NCBI GenBank assembly: GCA_003023725.1
Contig: PXYT01000014.1
Location: 1-64,000, forward strand
Source of the DNA: Sulfobacillus benefaciens
GTDB lineage: Bacteria; Bacillota; Sulfobacillia; Sulfobacillales; Sulfobacillaceae
DNA length: 64,000 nt
Direction: 5' to 3'
Position 1 is the first letter of the stretch; each line of letters begins with the position of its first letter. The notes below the pieces were generated by a model. It was not told where the DNA came from and did not search any database. It worked only from the letters and a program-made list of their open reading frames with translations. Of the stretch, positions 10,852 to 19,783 are shown in pieces. A program made the translations under genes and the position numbers.

Positions 10852-13334
10852 ATCCTCAGCATTCGCAAGAGTTTGGCATCATGAAACAGGTTGAATCAGC
10901 GTGTCGGCGCATAGCCCCCTTGTGGCCCCTCAAAAATTTTGTGGCAGTTAATCCCTACATGGGCTTGAGTGATCAGCCTTTCTGGACGGCTCACGAAACG
11001 CTAAACCGTCTCACCGGAGTCGGGTTGTGTATGCCCCGGGCTTATTATTACGAAAAAATTATGCAAGGGCGGATCACGCGTAGCGATTTACAAGACGCCT
11101 TGCAGGAATTAAAGAGTCCGTGGGACCTGGCAGCATTTGAGAAAATTCTCGCCCATGATCCCCAGCCGTCGGTGGCATCGATAAGTCTTTTTACGGATGT
11201 GCTTTCCGGATCCGATGAGGACGACTGGTCCGGCTTTGTTACTGAACGTATCAGCAGATATTGCGCTGCCTACTTTGACCAGGGCCAAGCCCTTTGGCCC
11301 ATGCCTTGGAAAGACAAGTCGCTTTACAAAGGCTGGCTTCAATTTATGCGTTTTGATAAGAGCCCCACGGTCATGGGCCTGGGCAATCTAGACAAGATCG
11401 TGCTAACGTTGCCAGACACGGCTCAGGATCTTATTGTCTGGGCATTCCAAGAACTCCAAGTCCCGGAAGAGGTCTTGGACGATTACCTGCACGCAGTCCT
11501 ATTGAGCGTTGGCGGCTGGGCGGGATGGACACGTTATAACGCGTGGCAAGCTGAACTTCAAGGCGACCAAGATGATTCGACACCAGATCTCTTGGCCATC
11601 CGTCTTGGCTGGGAAGTGATTCTTTGTCGGGTTCGGGGCAGCAAGGCGCTGAAGGAACGTTGGCACAAATCCCTGGCATCATACACCCGCTCGTTAAACC
11701 AGCCCAATATCCGCTCTCAGATCGATTCGGTGTTGCAAAGTGCATTCGAAATAAGTTATCAGAAACAGCTGAGTGCCATCATACGGAGCTCCAATGACCG
11801 AGAGCAGGCGCATGCGCGAGCGGACATTCAGGCCGTATTCTGCATCGATGTACGGTCCGAAGTGTACCGCCGTGCTCTGGAAACGGTGGCGCCCCAAGTC
11901 GAGACTCGGGGTTTTGCTGGATTTTTCGGGATTCCGATGGAGTATTTTCCCTTCGGTTCTGCACAGGGTGAGAAACACAGTCCCGTATTGTTCAACCCAT
12001 CTCACCGCATCCGAGAAGGAGTGCACAATGCAACAGGCAAACGAGTAAAAACACTACTCCGCCACCGCCATACCCGCTTGCGGGCAGAAAAAATCTGGAA
12101 AATCTTTAAAACTTCGGCATCGTCCTGTTTCGCGTTTGTCGAAGCAGCGGGTCTATTATCAGCACCAAAACTTATTACAGACAGTATGGGATGGACGCGC
12201 CCTGTGACCCCACCAAAAACGGCTGGGTTTCAAAGGGCTGCCGTTGAGCACTTAGGGCCGGTTTTAACTCCGGAGGAAGAGTCACCATTCGCGGAGTTGA
12301 GCGGACTGACCGGCCTTCCTGAAAAAGAGCGTCCTGGGGCGGCTGAATTCGTCTTACGGCACATGGGTCTAACGCGGGACTTTTCACGTCTCATCGTATT
12401 TGTGGGACACGGAAGCACCACAGTCAACAATCCGCAAGCCACGGCTCTTGATTGCGGCGCGTGCGGAGGTCACTCAGGCGAAGCCAGTGCGCGACTGGCA
12501 GCGGCCTTGTTAAACGATCCGTCCACACGCCGTAGCCTCAGCCACAAAGGGATAATCATACCCGAAGACACCTATTTCATGGCAGCATTGCATGATACAA
12601 CGACGGATGAGATCAAACTCTTTCATGAACAAGATGTTCCACCGTCCCATAAAGAGATGGTGGCCCAATTGCACCAGTGGATGGAATCCGCCGGGCACAT
12701 TGCCCGCGCGGAGCGAGCGGCGTTGTTGGACGTTCCCGTTTTACCCGGCGCGTCTATCTACAGCACGATCAAGCGCCGGGCTCAGAATTGGGCTCAGCTC
12801 CGCCCGGAATGGGCCTTGGCGGGTAACGCCGCCTTTATAGCCGCTCCGCGGAACCGTACTCTTCGCTGCAACTTCTCAGGGAGAGCCTTCTTGCATGACT
12901 ACAACTGGCAGGATGATGTCGAATTTTCCACGCTGACACTGATTATGACGGCCCCACTGGTTGTCGCCCAGTGGATCAATATGCAGTACTACGGTTCCAT
13001 CGTGGATAATCGCCGGTTCGGCAGTGGAAACAAAGTTCTGCACAATGTTGTGGGCGGCTCCATCGGCGTGTTGGAAGGCAACGGAGGCGATCTTCGAGTC
13101 GGATTGGCTCTGCAATCTCTGCACAATGGCAATGGATGGATGCATGAACCATTACGCCTGAATGTCGTGATTGAAGCTCCGACTGAGGCCATTGACAATG
13201 TGATTGCCCTTCACCGGCAGGTGCGGGAATTAGTCGATAATAGCTGGATTCACCTGTTTCAGCTTGATGACTATGGCCGGCTTAACCGGCGCGGTCCGGA
13301 CAAAAAATGGCATTTGTACCAGCCATCAAGATAA
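10848..13334 (+). CDS. dabA: DabA: zinc-containing subunit of the inorganic-carbon pump
   Basis: 828 residues of the DUF2309/UPF0753 family, distantly related to beta-carbonic anhydrases. The expected zinc-site residues are present: C332 and D334 in FCIDVRSE, H521 in FVGHGSTT, and a cysteine in LDCGACGGHSG (C536 or C539). The conserved N-terminal PLWPLKNFVAVNPYMGLSD motif is intact, and length is normal. DabA is a peripheral membrane protein that hydrates CO2 unidirectionally when paired with DabB. Its start overlaps the dabB stop by four bases. It looks fully functional although the RuBisCO copy 9 kb upstream is decayed, so the cell either keeps another RuBisCO elsewhere or uses bicarbonate for anaplerosis. 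Confidence 0.95.
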   Translation: MNPQHSQEFGIMKQVESACRRIAPLWPLKNFVAVNPYMGLSDQPFWTAHETLNRLTGVGLCMPRAYYYEKIMQGRITRSDLQDALQELKSPWDLAAFEKILAHDPQPSVASISLFTDVLSGSDEDDWSGFVTERISRYCAAYFDQGQALWPMPWKDKSLYKGWLQFMRFDKSPTVMGLGNLDKIVLTLPDTAQDLIVWAFQELQVPEEVLDDYLHAVLLSVGGWAGWTRYNAWQAELQGDQDDSTPDLLAIRLGWEVILCRVRGSKALKERWHKSLASYTRSLNQPNIRSQIDSVLQSAFEISYQKQLSAIIRSSNDREQAHARADIQAVFCIDVRSEVYRRALETVAPQVETRGFAGFFGIPMEYFPFGSAQGEKHSPVLFNPSHRIREGVHNATGKRVKTLLRHRHTRLRAEKIWKIFKTSASSCFAFVEAAGLLSAPKLITDSMGWTRPVTPPKTAGFQRAAVEHLGPVLTPEEESPFAELSGLTGLPEKERPGAAEFVLRHMGLTRDFSRLIVFVGHGSTTVNNPQATALDCGACGGHSGEASARLAAALLNDPSTRRSLSHKGIIIPEDTYFMAALHDTTTDEIKLFHEQDVPPSHKEMVAQLHQWMESAGHIARAERAALLDVPVLPGASIYSTIKRRAQNWAQLRPEWALAGNAAFIAAPRNRTLRCNFSGRAFLHDYNWQDDVEFSTLTLIMTAPLVVAQWINMQYYGSIVDNRRFGSGNKVLHNVVGGSIGVLEGNGGDLRVGLALQSLHNGNGWMHEPLRLNVVIEAPTEAIDNVIALHRQVRELVDNSWIHLFQLDDYGRLNRRGPDKKWHLYQPSR

Positions 13335-13735
13335 ACCAAACCGAGTTCTACGGGACTGCCTTTTGATACATTCCATTGTCGGGCATTGCGTCCGAAGCCG
13401 ATTCACTTGCTTATGGGTCGCTCAAGCGCTTTCCTAACTTGTATAAGCGGCCCCGGTAAACGCTCTCAAGACCTCGAAAGGTCACGCGGCACATTGTCTC
13501 CCCCCTTATTCTGGCACTTTCGTAGAAGAATAAGGGACGGGAGACGGTTTTATGGATCAGCATAATCGGCGTCACCCCACAGTGATTTGCTTGAACACCA
13601 AGCAACAGCAAATCTTGGGCTCGCTCTATCGTCGCTGTTGTCATTCTGAGAACGCACGTCTTCACCTATCGGATGGGAGACGCTGCTACTCTTTCAAGAA
13701 GATGCCGGTCATGACGTTCCTTCCGCAACAGCGGA
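13335..13735. other. Gap between dabA and the LysR gene, with a stem-loop
   Basis: CCCTTATTCT (13503-13512) pairs with AGAATAAGGG (13527-13536) across a 14-base loop. It lacks a T-run on either strand, so its role as a terminator is uncertain. A 66-codon frame at 13552-13752 has no recognised family. The convergent genes dabA and lysR end on either side. Confidence 0.45.
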
Positions 13736-14638
13736 CTACATCCCGTCCATGACCGAGTTTTGCATTCGCACATACGACAATAATAAGGCCGTGGGCGATC
13801 CGTCTTTGACAAGCTGTTTACTCAGAGCATAGAGATCCCGCACAATAGGGCCTCCTTGAAGTCTCACGGCCTTGATCTGAGGCTGGCACGTTCGGGCGAC
13901 GACTTGCCGGGAAGCAAATCCTACTCCAATTCCGGTTGCCACGGCTTCGATCAATTCTTCGTGGGAATCCACTTCACAGACTACATGGAATCGGGGCGCA
14001 ATGCCCCGTTCTCTTAACATGTTATACGCGGTCAATTGGGTTCCCGAACCTTCTCGGCGCTCGACAACAGCAAGCTTCTCCAGCTGGTGCAGCGGGATGT
14101 TTTGAGGCCATTTTCGGTACGGGAGCCGGTCGGGAACGATGAGACACACTTCGTCCTGACCAATTACTTCAATTCGCCACGACGGTTCGTCAGGTTTCAT
14201 TCCAGCAAAACCGACGTCCACGGTTTCGCGTTGAACGGCCTGAATAACTTTTTGAGAATTCATGACCGAAACGTGAACCGAAATAGAAGGATAGTCGCGA
14301 AGAAACCGCGCCACAGCCGGCAAGACCAGAACTTTGGCCGGAACCGTGCTGCTTGCGATCTCAATGCTGGAGGTTATGAATGGGGGACTGGAAAAGGACT
14401 GCTTTAAGGTGTTCCAGTCCGTCAGAGTACGTCCAGCGAATTCCAAGATCATCGCGCCCGCGGGGGTCAGTACGAGAGGATGGGATGAGCGATCCAATAG
14501 TGAAGTTCCCACTTCCTCCTCCAGTTGCTGAACATGACGGGAAATGGTGGGCTGGCTCAACCGAAGAATTTGAGCAGCGCGGGACAGACTTCCGGCAGTC
14601 GCAACGACCCGAAAACTCTTCAGGACCTCATCATTCAT
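13736..14638 (-). CDS. LysR-type transcriptional regulator
   Basis: 300 residues. The N-terminal winged helix (about 1-60) reads VVATAGSLSRAAQILRLSQP then TISRHVQQLEEEVGTSLLDR, a textbook LysR start. An effector-binding domain follows from about residue 90, with FAGMKPDEP, CLIVPDRLP and GIGVGFASRQ typical of its two subdomains. The ATG at 14636-14638 follows CGGAGC; longer in-frame starts have no site and would cover the divergent promoter. It is divergently transcribed from the permease at 14751 and so most likely controls it, and perhaps dabBA. The co-inducer is unknown. Confidence 0.9.
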   Translation of the reverse strand: MNDEVLKSFRVVATAGSLSRAAQILRLSQPTISRHVQQLEEEVGTSLLDRSSHPLVLTPAGAMILEFAGRTLTDWNTLKQSFSSPPFITSSIEIASSTVPAKVLVLPAVARFLRDYPSISVHVSVMNSQKVIQAVQRETVDVGFAGMKPDEPSWRIEVIGQDEVCLIVPDRLPYRKWPQNIPLHQLEKLAVVERREGSGTQLTAYNMLRERGIAPRFHVVCEVDSHEELIEAVATGIGVGFASRQVVARTCQPQIKAVRLQGGPIVRDLYALSKQLVKDGSPTALLLSYVRMQNSVMDGM

Positions 14639-14665
14639 GGTCTGTGCTCCGTTCTCTATGCATAT

Positions 14666-14707
14666 TTCGTATAGTTTGTTGTTGCGATCATACCACATTC
14701 GTATAGT
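14666..14707. promoter_or_regulatory. Shared LysR/permease control region with direct repeats
   Basis: A plus-strand promoter TTGTTG (14679-14684), 17 bases, TATAGT (14702-14707) serves the permease. TTCGTATAGT occurs twice, at 14666-14675 and 14698-14707, 32 bases apart (about three helical turns), the second copy covering the -10 box. The arrangement suits LysR binding to face-aligned sites; binding is inferred. Confidence 0.5.
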
Positions 14708-14750
14708 CAATACATCGCTAGTGATCAAACTGCTCGGAGGAGAGAATCTC

Positions 14751-15818
14751 ATGCGCTTTGAACCGCCCGATCCTCTAAAACAATCCACAATACGGCAAAA
14801 GTGGGCCCTCGCTTGGTTCCTGATTCTTACTGTCGCTCTTCTATATTATGCCAAATGGGGTCCTTACGGACATCAAATTTCCCTGGTCTCCCACTCTCAT
14901 ACGCTTGGGCCGTCCATTATCACCGGCTATTCGAATCACGCTCCCCGTGTCTCGTGGCTAGCGGCTTGGGGTTACGCCCGGATTTACTTTCAGGATATCT
15001 GGGCGGCTCTTGTCGCAGGATTGGTAATTGGGGCTGGGGTGGAAAGCCTGCTGCCACCTGGGTGGTTAGCACAAAAACTGGGAAAAGTGGGGTGGAAAAG
15101 CCGTCTGTGGGCGGGAGTGGCTGCCTTGCCCTCTATGATGTGCACCTGCTGTTCGTCTCCTGTCGTCGTTAACTTGAAACGCAGCAACCTTTCCACGGGC
15201 GCCATATTTTCTTACTGGATTGCCAACCCCATTTTGAATCCAGCTACCATTGCGTTTATGGGATTCGTACTGGGGTGGAACTGGGCCTTATTGCGTATCA
15301 TCCTGGGCGTTATCCTGGTGGGAGCGGCAGGGGTGCTGGGAGATCGGTGGCTCCCTCAGGGAGTAGAGCCCATGGCAATGACCAGGGTATCCTGGCACCG
15401 TTCCCAAGAACCGACCGTGCTACGTCCTTTTCTTCGTTCCTTGGCGAGGCTTTTAGTCAGACTGCTTCCGGAATACGGTCTTTTGGTTATGCTGCTGGGA
15501 GCGGCAAGGGCATGGCTTCTCCCGGCCATGAATCCGGGACTAGCTCATGCCTGGTGGTTTTTACCAGTCGTCGCTCTCGCAGGCACTCTTCTTGTCGTAC
15601 CAACGGCAGGAGAGATCCCGATTGTCCTTGTGCTCATGCATTATGGACTGGGGCGTGGGGCAGCTGCGACTTTGCTAATGACTCTTCCGGCCATAAGTCT
15701 TCCTTCGGCGGCCATGGTCAGCCAGGCCATTCCCCTGCGGGTTCTACTGAGACTGGGTCTAGTTATTGCGCTCTTCGGCATCTTCGCCGGGTTTACCGGC
15801 CATCTCGTCATGGGGTAA
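14751..15818 (+). CDS. Multi-span permease of the UPF0718/ArsP-like family
   Basis: 355 residues with eight or more hydrophobic spans. The conserved cysteine cluster MMCTCCSSPVVV (about residues 130-141) and ANPILNPATIAFMGFVLGWN are characteristic of this permease family (YraQ and ArsP relatives, the latter exporting organoarsenicals). The second half repeats the pattern with VVPTAGEIPIVLVLMHYGLG. GGAGGAG precedes the ATG. The transported substrate cannot be deduced: related members handle arsenicals, others are uncharacterised. It is controlled in all likelihood by the divergent LysR regulator. No arsenic resistance gene accompanies it. Confidence 0.78.
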   Translation: MRFEPPDPLKQSTIRQKWALAWFLILTVALLYYAKWGPYGHQISLVSHSHTLGPSIITGYSNHAPRVSWLAAWGYARIYFQDIWAALVAGLVIGAGVESLLPPGWLAQKLGKVGWKSRLWAGVAALPSMMCTCCSSPVVVNLKRSNLSTGAIFSYWIANPILNPATIAFMGFVLGWNWALLRIILGVILVGAAGVLGDRWLPQGVEPMAMTRVSWHRSQEPTVLRPFLRSLARLLVRLLPEYGLLVMLLGAARAWLLPAMNPGLAHAWWFLPVVALAGTLLVVPTAGEIPIVLVLMHYGLGRGAAATLLMTLPAISLPSAAMVSQAIPLRVLLRLGLVIALFGIFAGFTGHLVMG

Positions 15819-16134
15819 CATAATTCGCTCACCTTGGGCAAAAGTGAAGGGCCGGTCATCGAATCTTGCAGCACTCTTTCCGAAAAAGAAAAATCATGGA
15901 CAATAACCGCACAGTGTTGTAACGATTCGATTGGTATTATCCGACAATGTCAGGTTATCACCCACAAAAAGCCGATAAAATCGGACGATTGAGTAGAGCG
16001 TCATAACCAAAATGGTTTCGCCGGCTTCTCAGTGAAAATGACAACCGGAGCTGATTTAGCCTTATCCGAGAAGGGATCTTCTTGGAAAGCGCGGGTAAGG
16101 TGAAGAATCTTCACAAATTTTCGATGTTTGCCAC
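15819..16134. other. Intergenic stretch
   Basis: No gene is supported; the only sizeable frame (minus, 16001-16195) overlaps the next promoter and has no recognised motif. Confidence 0.4.
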
Positions 16135-16164
16135 TTGACAGTGATAAGGCGCTATCCGCATAAT
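16135..16164 (+). promoter_or_regulatory. Promoter for the secreted hydrolase
   Basis: TTGACA (16135-16140), an 18-base spacer and CATAAT (16159-16164) lie about 68 bases upstream of the GTG start. Confidence 0.65.
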
Positions 16165-16231
16165 AGTCGGGAATCGAAACGATTTGATCCCACATGTGTT
16201 CAAAATCAAAAATATGTGAGGAGGAATCACT

Positions 16232-17827
16232 GTGAATCGCACTGTTTCACGCTCCCACCATTCAAAGAATCACGCGGTGCCGGGAGCCGGAGCTGCTGTG
16301 TTGGCGATGTCGAGTATATTGCTTTGGTCTCCGTTGTCCCCGGCAGCGAGTGCACCGCTGGTGGGGACAACGACTATCAAGTCTCCGCCCTCCGAGTCTT
16401 TAGCCCCGGCTCCTCCTTTGAACATGCTTTACGCCGGCCAGCCTTTAAATTCCCAGCAGCGGAAGATTTTGAAGGCAATAGCTACGCGTACGTGGAAGTT
16501 TTTCTCCATTGACGTCAATCCGCAAACGGATTTGCCGATGGACAACGTCGGATTCCAAGGAGCTCCTGCCGAGGGAGCCTATACCTCGCCTACGGACATT
16601 GCCATGTACTTATGGAGCATTACGGCGGCGGCCCAGATGCACATTATCTCTCCCCACGCGGGGTATATGATGGCAAGCCGAGAACTGAGCGCCATTCAAA
16701 AACTCCAAAAGTGGCATGGTTTTCTCTTGAGCTGGTATAACACGAACACCGGTGCAGCCATAAAAGGACCAAATCAAGCGGCTATTTCGACGACTCACGG
16801 ACAATTTATCTCCACGGTGGATAATGGTTGGTACGCCTCGTCTTTGGTGATTATCCGGAACGCTTTCCCTGGCCTTAAAACACGGGCCACTAATTTGCTC
16901 AAGGCCATGAATTTCGGAATATTCTACGATAATGGGAACCAATCCACGAACATTAATGCTGGACAGATGTACGGAGGATACTATGCGGGCGTCGGTCCGG
17001 CTACGTTCGAATACGGCCTGCTCAATACGGACCCGCGCATTGCAGCCTATATTGGCATAGGCACCCAAACCTTGCCGGGGGATGTCTGGTGGCGCACATG
17101 GCGTACTCTCCCCGCCGACTTCACGTGGCAAACACAAACGCCGGCCGGACCCACTGTCTCCTACACCGATCCCTATTCCAACAAAAGCTTCGCCGTCGTA
17201 GAAGGCCACTACACCTATGACGGAATTAGTTATGTGCCAAGTTGGGGCGGCAGTGAGTTTGAAGCGTTGATGGCTCCTTTGGTTGTGCCCGAGGCAAGTT
17301 GGGGTCAAAAAAGCTTTGGGCTCAATGACATCAACTATGCCCAAGCTTCCATAGACTACGCGACCAAGACTTTGAAATATCCGGTATGGGGATTGTCGCC
17401 TGCCAGTGTTCCGGGAACCACAGGCAATTATAACGCTTATGGCGCGTACCCCCTTGGATCCGGGGGGCTAGGCAGCGCTTATTCCCACAGTGCCGTAACA
17501 CCGTACGCCTCGTTCTTGGCCTTGCCATTTTTGCCCCAGGAGTCCTACAACAATATCGAAAAGTTGCATAAACTGTATAAAGTCTATGGATCCTACGGAT
17601 TCTACGATGCCGTAAATCCGGTGACGGGCACGGTGGCCCCCCGGTATTTGGTGCTGGATCAAGGGATGGTGATGGCGGGAATTGATGCGGCGCTCATGCA
17701 GGGCGGGTTGCAGCGCTACTTTGCTGAAGATCCCATCGGTCAGCGCATCAAATCCTATCTTACGATGGAGCACTTTTCCATTAATCCTGTGCCGGGAATG
17801 GTCCTACATTACGGCCAAATTCGTTGA
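16232..17827 (+). CDS. Secreted glucoamylase-like hydrolase (Glycoamylase/DUF3131 type)
   Basis: 531 residues from a GTG preceded by GAGGAGG. A signal peptide (hydrophobic about residues 18-42, cleavage near PAASA) sends it outside. The rest resembles the (alpha/alpha)6-barrel family that includes DUF3131 and glucoamylase-like beta-1,2-glucan enzymes: RTWKFFSIDVNPQTDLPMDN at the start, then FISTVDNGWYASSLVIIR, SWGGSEFEALMAPLVV and a C-terminal VLDQGMVMAGIDAAL. Aromatic and acidic residues typical of glycan-binding clefts are frequent. It probably degrades an extracellular polysaccharide, perhaps feeding the sugar operon downstream. The exact linkage is unknown. Confidence 0.72.
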   Translation: MNRTVSRSHHSKNHAVPGAGAAVLAMSSILLWSPLSPAASAPLVGTTTIKSPPSESLAPAPPLNMLYAGQPLNSQQRKILKAIATRTWKFFSIDVNPQTDLPMDNVGFQGAPAEGAYTSPTDIAMYLWSITAAAQMHIISPHAGYMMASRELSAIQKLQKWHGFLLSWYNTNTGAAIKGPNQAAISTTHGQFISTVDNGWYASSLVIIRNAFPGLKTRATNLLKAMNFGIFYDNGNQSTNINAGQMYGGYYAGVGPATFEYGLLNTDPRIAAYIGIGTQTLPGDVWWRTWRTLPADFTWQTQTPAGPTVSYTDPYSNKSFAVVEGHYTYDGISYVPSWGGSEFEALMAPLVVPEASWGQKSFGLNDINYAQASIDYATKTLKYPVWGLSPASVPGTTGNYNAYGAYPLGSGGLGSAYSHSAVTPYASFLALPFLPQESYNNIEKLHKLYKVYGSYGFYDAVNPVTGTVAPRYLVLDQGMVMAGIDAALMQGGLQRYFAEDPIGQRIKSYLTMEHFSINPVPGMVLHYGQIR

Positions 17828-17850
17828 ATCGGCTTTTCGAGTAGAAAGTG

Positions 17851-17879
17851 CAGGGTCATATCGAACCGGTATGACCCTG
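17851..17879 (+). terminator. Hairpin after the secreted hydrolase
   Basis: CAGGGTCATA and TATGACCCTG form a perfect 10-bp stem with a 9-base loop, 24 bases after the stop. There is no clear T-run, so termination strength is uncertain. Confidence 0.6.
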
Positions 17880-18279
17880 TGTAAGGTATGCCGGTACGGC
17901 GCTTTGGCAGGATTGTTCAACGCCAAAAGCTGATGAACCATCGCCGTGGAGCCGGCTTTGCTGACCCGGCGACTTCACTTGTGTGAAAAAATACGGCGCT
18001 CGGACACGAAGGGAATATGCTGAAGGAAGAGTTCCGCGACCTATTCTATAAGTTATAAGTCCCCCAACCCGGGGGAGGCCAGAGCAGCCTCCATGGACTT
18101 TTTGCTGTTGTGATCCCCGGGATGTTCGGTCAAGGCCATCGTGATCCGCCCCATCCCCAGGCAATCCTTACCCACAGAAACCGCCTCGACAAACTTCCGG
18201 CGCCAGACCGGAATGAGTTTCGGATATCAATTGTGCGAAGAGGGTATCTTCATTGTCTTCGCAGAGACGAAATGCATTC
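17880..18279. other. Gap between the hydrolase hairpin and mntP
   Basis: A GC-rich hairpin (TCCCC...GGGGA, about 18059-18075) is visible. No gene is supported on either strand. Confidence 0.4.
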
Positions 18280-18840
18280 TTAACCATTGAGCAAACGCAC
18301 GACAGCATCAATCACTAACCATAAACCCAGTAATCCCAGAACAATTCCCGCCAACTTTTCTGCCCATTCACCAAGATAAGGCTTCAATTTTGAACCGAAG
18401 GTGAGTCCGAGAAGCGTAAAAATAAAAGCTTGCAAAGCGATTAATATAATCGTAAGCGCCACCGGAACTCCGACAAGACCGATAGAAAAACCCACTGCCA
18501 GCTCATCCAAGCTAACGCTCAGAGCGGTCAGAATCAATGTCCATCCGCCCAAATTCCCTTCCAATCTTTCGTCTTCGTCGTCTTCATCGTGAAAAGCCAA
18601 GAGCCACACCGCTACTCCCAGCAGAAGGATACCGCCAATTAACGAAGCCCAATCCCCAATGAACCGCCCCAAACCTTTACCGGTGAATAATCCGATTAAG
18701 GTCATGACCGCTTCCGTACCGGCAAAGGTAAAAGCGATCCGGACTTTTCCTTGCGTCTGGAAAACCCCGAGAGATATGGACATCATGAGCGTGTCGATAC
18801 CGACTGATAAAATCAGTGCCACCATTTTAAGGGCGACCAA
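18280..18840 (-). CDS. mntP: MntP-like manganese efflux pump
   Basis: 186 residues with six hydrophobic spans arranged as two repeats of three. Each repeat carries the family's buried aspartate motif: SVGIDTLMMSISLG and SVSLDELAVGFSIG, with GxxxxG-type helices around them. A charged DEDDEDER loop sits between the halves. The family exports Mn2+ from the cytoplasm. Length matches the family. The start is a TTG (18840) after GGGGGAAAC; an ATG at codon 6 is an alternative. No yybP-ykoY riboswitch was recognised upstream. It stands alone on the minus strand. Confidence 0.85.
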   Translation of the reverse strand: MVALKMVALILSVGIDTLMMSISLGVFQTQGKVRIAFTFAGTEAVMTLIGLFTGKGLGRFIGDWASLIGGILLLGVAVWLLAFHDEDDEDERLEGNLGGWTLILTALSVSLDELAVGFSIGLVGVPVALTIILIALQAFIFTLLGLTFGSKLKPYLGEWAEKLAGIVLGLLGLWLVIDAVVRLLNG

Positions 18841-19105
18841 AATTGTTTCCCCCGCATCTGAATCCCACTGTTATAACTGTCACGATAAATGAACATTCAC
18901 TATTAAAGTACGTACTGCTACAAGATAAAGTCCTTTTTGTTCCAAAAAACATACCAACGATGCTCAATCTGCAAGGAAGCACGTAAATGGGGCCCGGCAA
19001 GCTAATAGCTTGCGTCCTTGACTCCGGAGTCTGCCCAGCCGCTGCCGCAACACCCACAGCCGTCACGGCACCTAAAGCCAGAGATTTTTTTCGGTGCGAG
19101 ATTCA
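18827..19105 (-). pseudogene. Frameshifted gene for a small secreted protein
   Basis: An ATG at 19103-19105 with AGGGA upstream begins MNLAPKK and meets a run of seven adenines (19084-19090 on the other strand). With six adenines the frame would continue as SLALGAVTAVGVAAAAGQTP, a plausible signal peptide with an alanine-rich cleavage region, and remain open to 18827. With seven it shifts out of frame. The mature part has a few cysteines and no recognised family. It could be a pseudogene or a sequencing artefact. Confidence 0.45.
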
Positions 19106-19715
19106 TAAAAATCCCTGCGGGAACTTGCCACTCTGTGCTATTTTGGCGAGACATAAACAGGAGATTTCATTACAGATGGCCAAGAGATAACTGACGATGA
19201 CGGACGTATGCCATCCCTTGCTCATATTAAATCAAACCCGGCTGAATCAGACAATGTGTTGGCCGGGAAACATGGCCGCCGCAAACACAGCCGGGGGAAA
19301 CGTGAACAAGTCTTCATCCCCGCGGGTGATTTTTCCCCTCCGTGCCTGCTCTCCTCAACATCACTGTCACACCTGTCTGTCGGCACGACCTTAAGTGTCT
19401 GCTGTTCCCATGAGTGATCGCAACGTATCGATGACATTTCGCCAATCACCCGCGAAGCAATGTCCACCATTGCCGGCTATAATGTCACAATTTCGTCCTG
19501 CTGCATAAGGATCCTGAACGACCCGAGGGACAATCTTCCCCTCCTTAAAATCCTCCTCGGGCTAAAGACACGCCATCACCCGGCAGAACTGCACAGCACT
19601 CGTTTGGTATGACCCGTCGTTTAAGGGTTTTGTTCACCTTTCCTCTCAAGAACTTAAGAGAATCCGAATTGGCAAGATTGGGTGATCGCCGCCCCTAAAT
19701 TTTTCTGCCAATCTA
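19106..19715. other. Gene-poor stretch upstream of the LacI regulator
   Basis: Short overlapping frames at 19197-19470 show no family motif and no ribosome site. Nothing else is recognised. Confidence 0.4.
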
Positions 19716-19744
19716 TTGACTTTTTGCACAACGCAGAAAATAAT
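19716..19744 (+). promoter_or_regulatory. Promoter of the sugar operon
   Basis: TTGACT (19716-19721), a 17-base spacer and AATAAT (19739-19744) lie about 40 bases upstream of the LacI-family start. Confidence 0.65.
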
Positions 19745-19753
19745 AAAGAAGCG

Positions 19754-19767
19754 TCGAAACGTTTCGA
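19754..19767. promoter_or_regulatory. LacI-family operator
   Basis: TCGAAACGTTTCGA is a perfect 14-bp palindrome with the central CG typical of LacI/GalR sites. It lies ten bases after the -10 box, where a bound repressor would block the promoter, implying autorepression of the operon. Confidence 0.75.
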
Positions 19768-19783
19768 TTCATAGGAGAATTCA

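Noticed and set aside
13552-13752. 66-codon frame between dabA and the LysR gene
   Set aside because: It runs into the antisense of the LysR end and has no motif.
16610-17344. 244-codon frame antisense to the secreted hydrolase
   Set aside because: No start context; the plus-strand gene has a signal peptide, promoter and family motifs.
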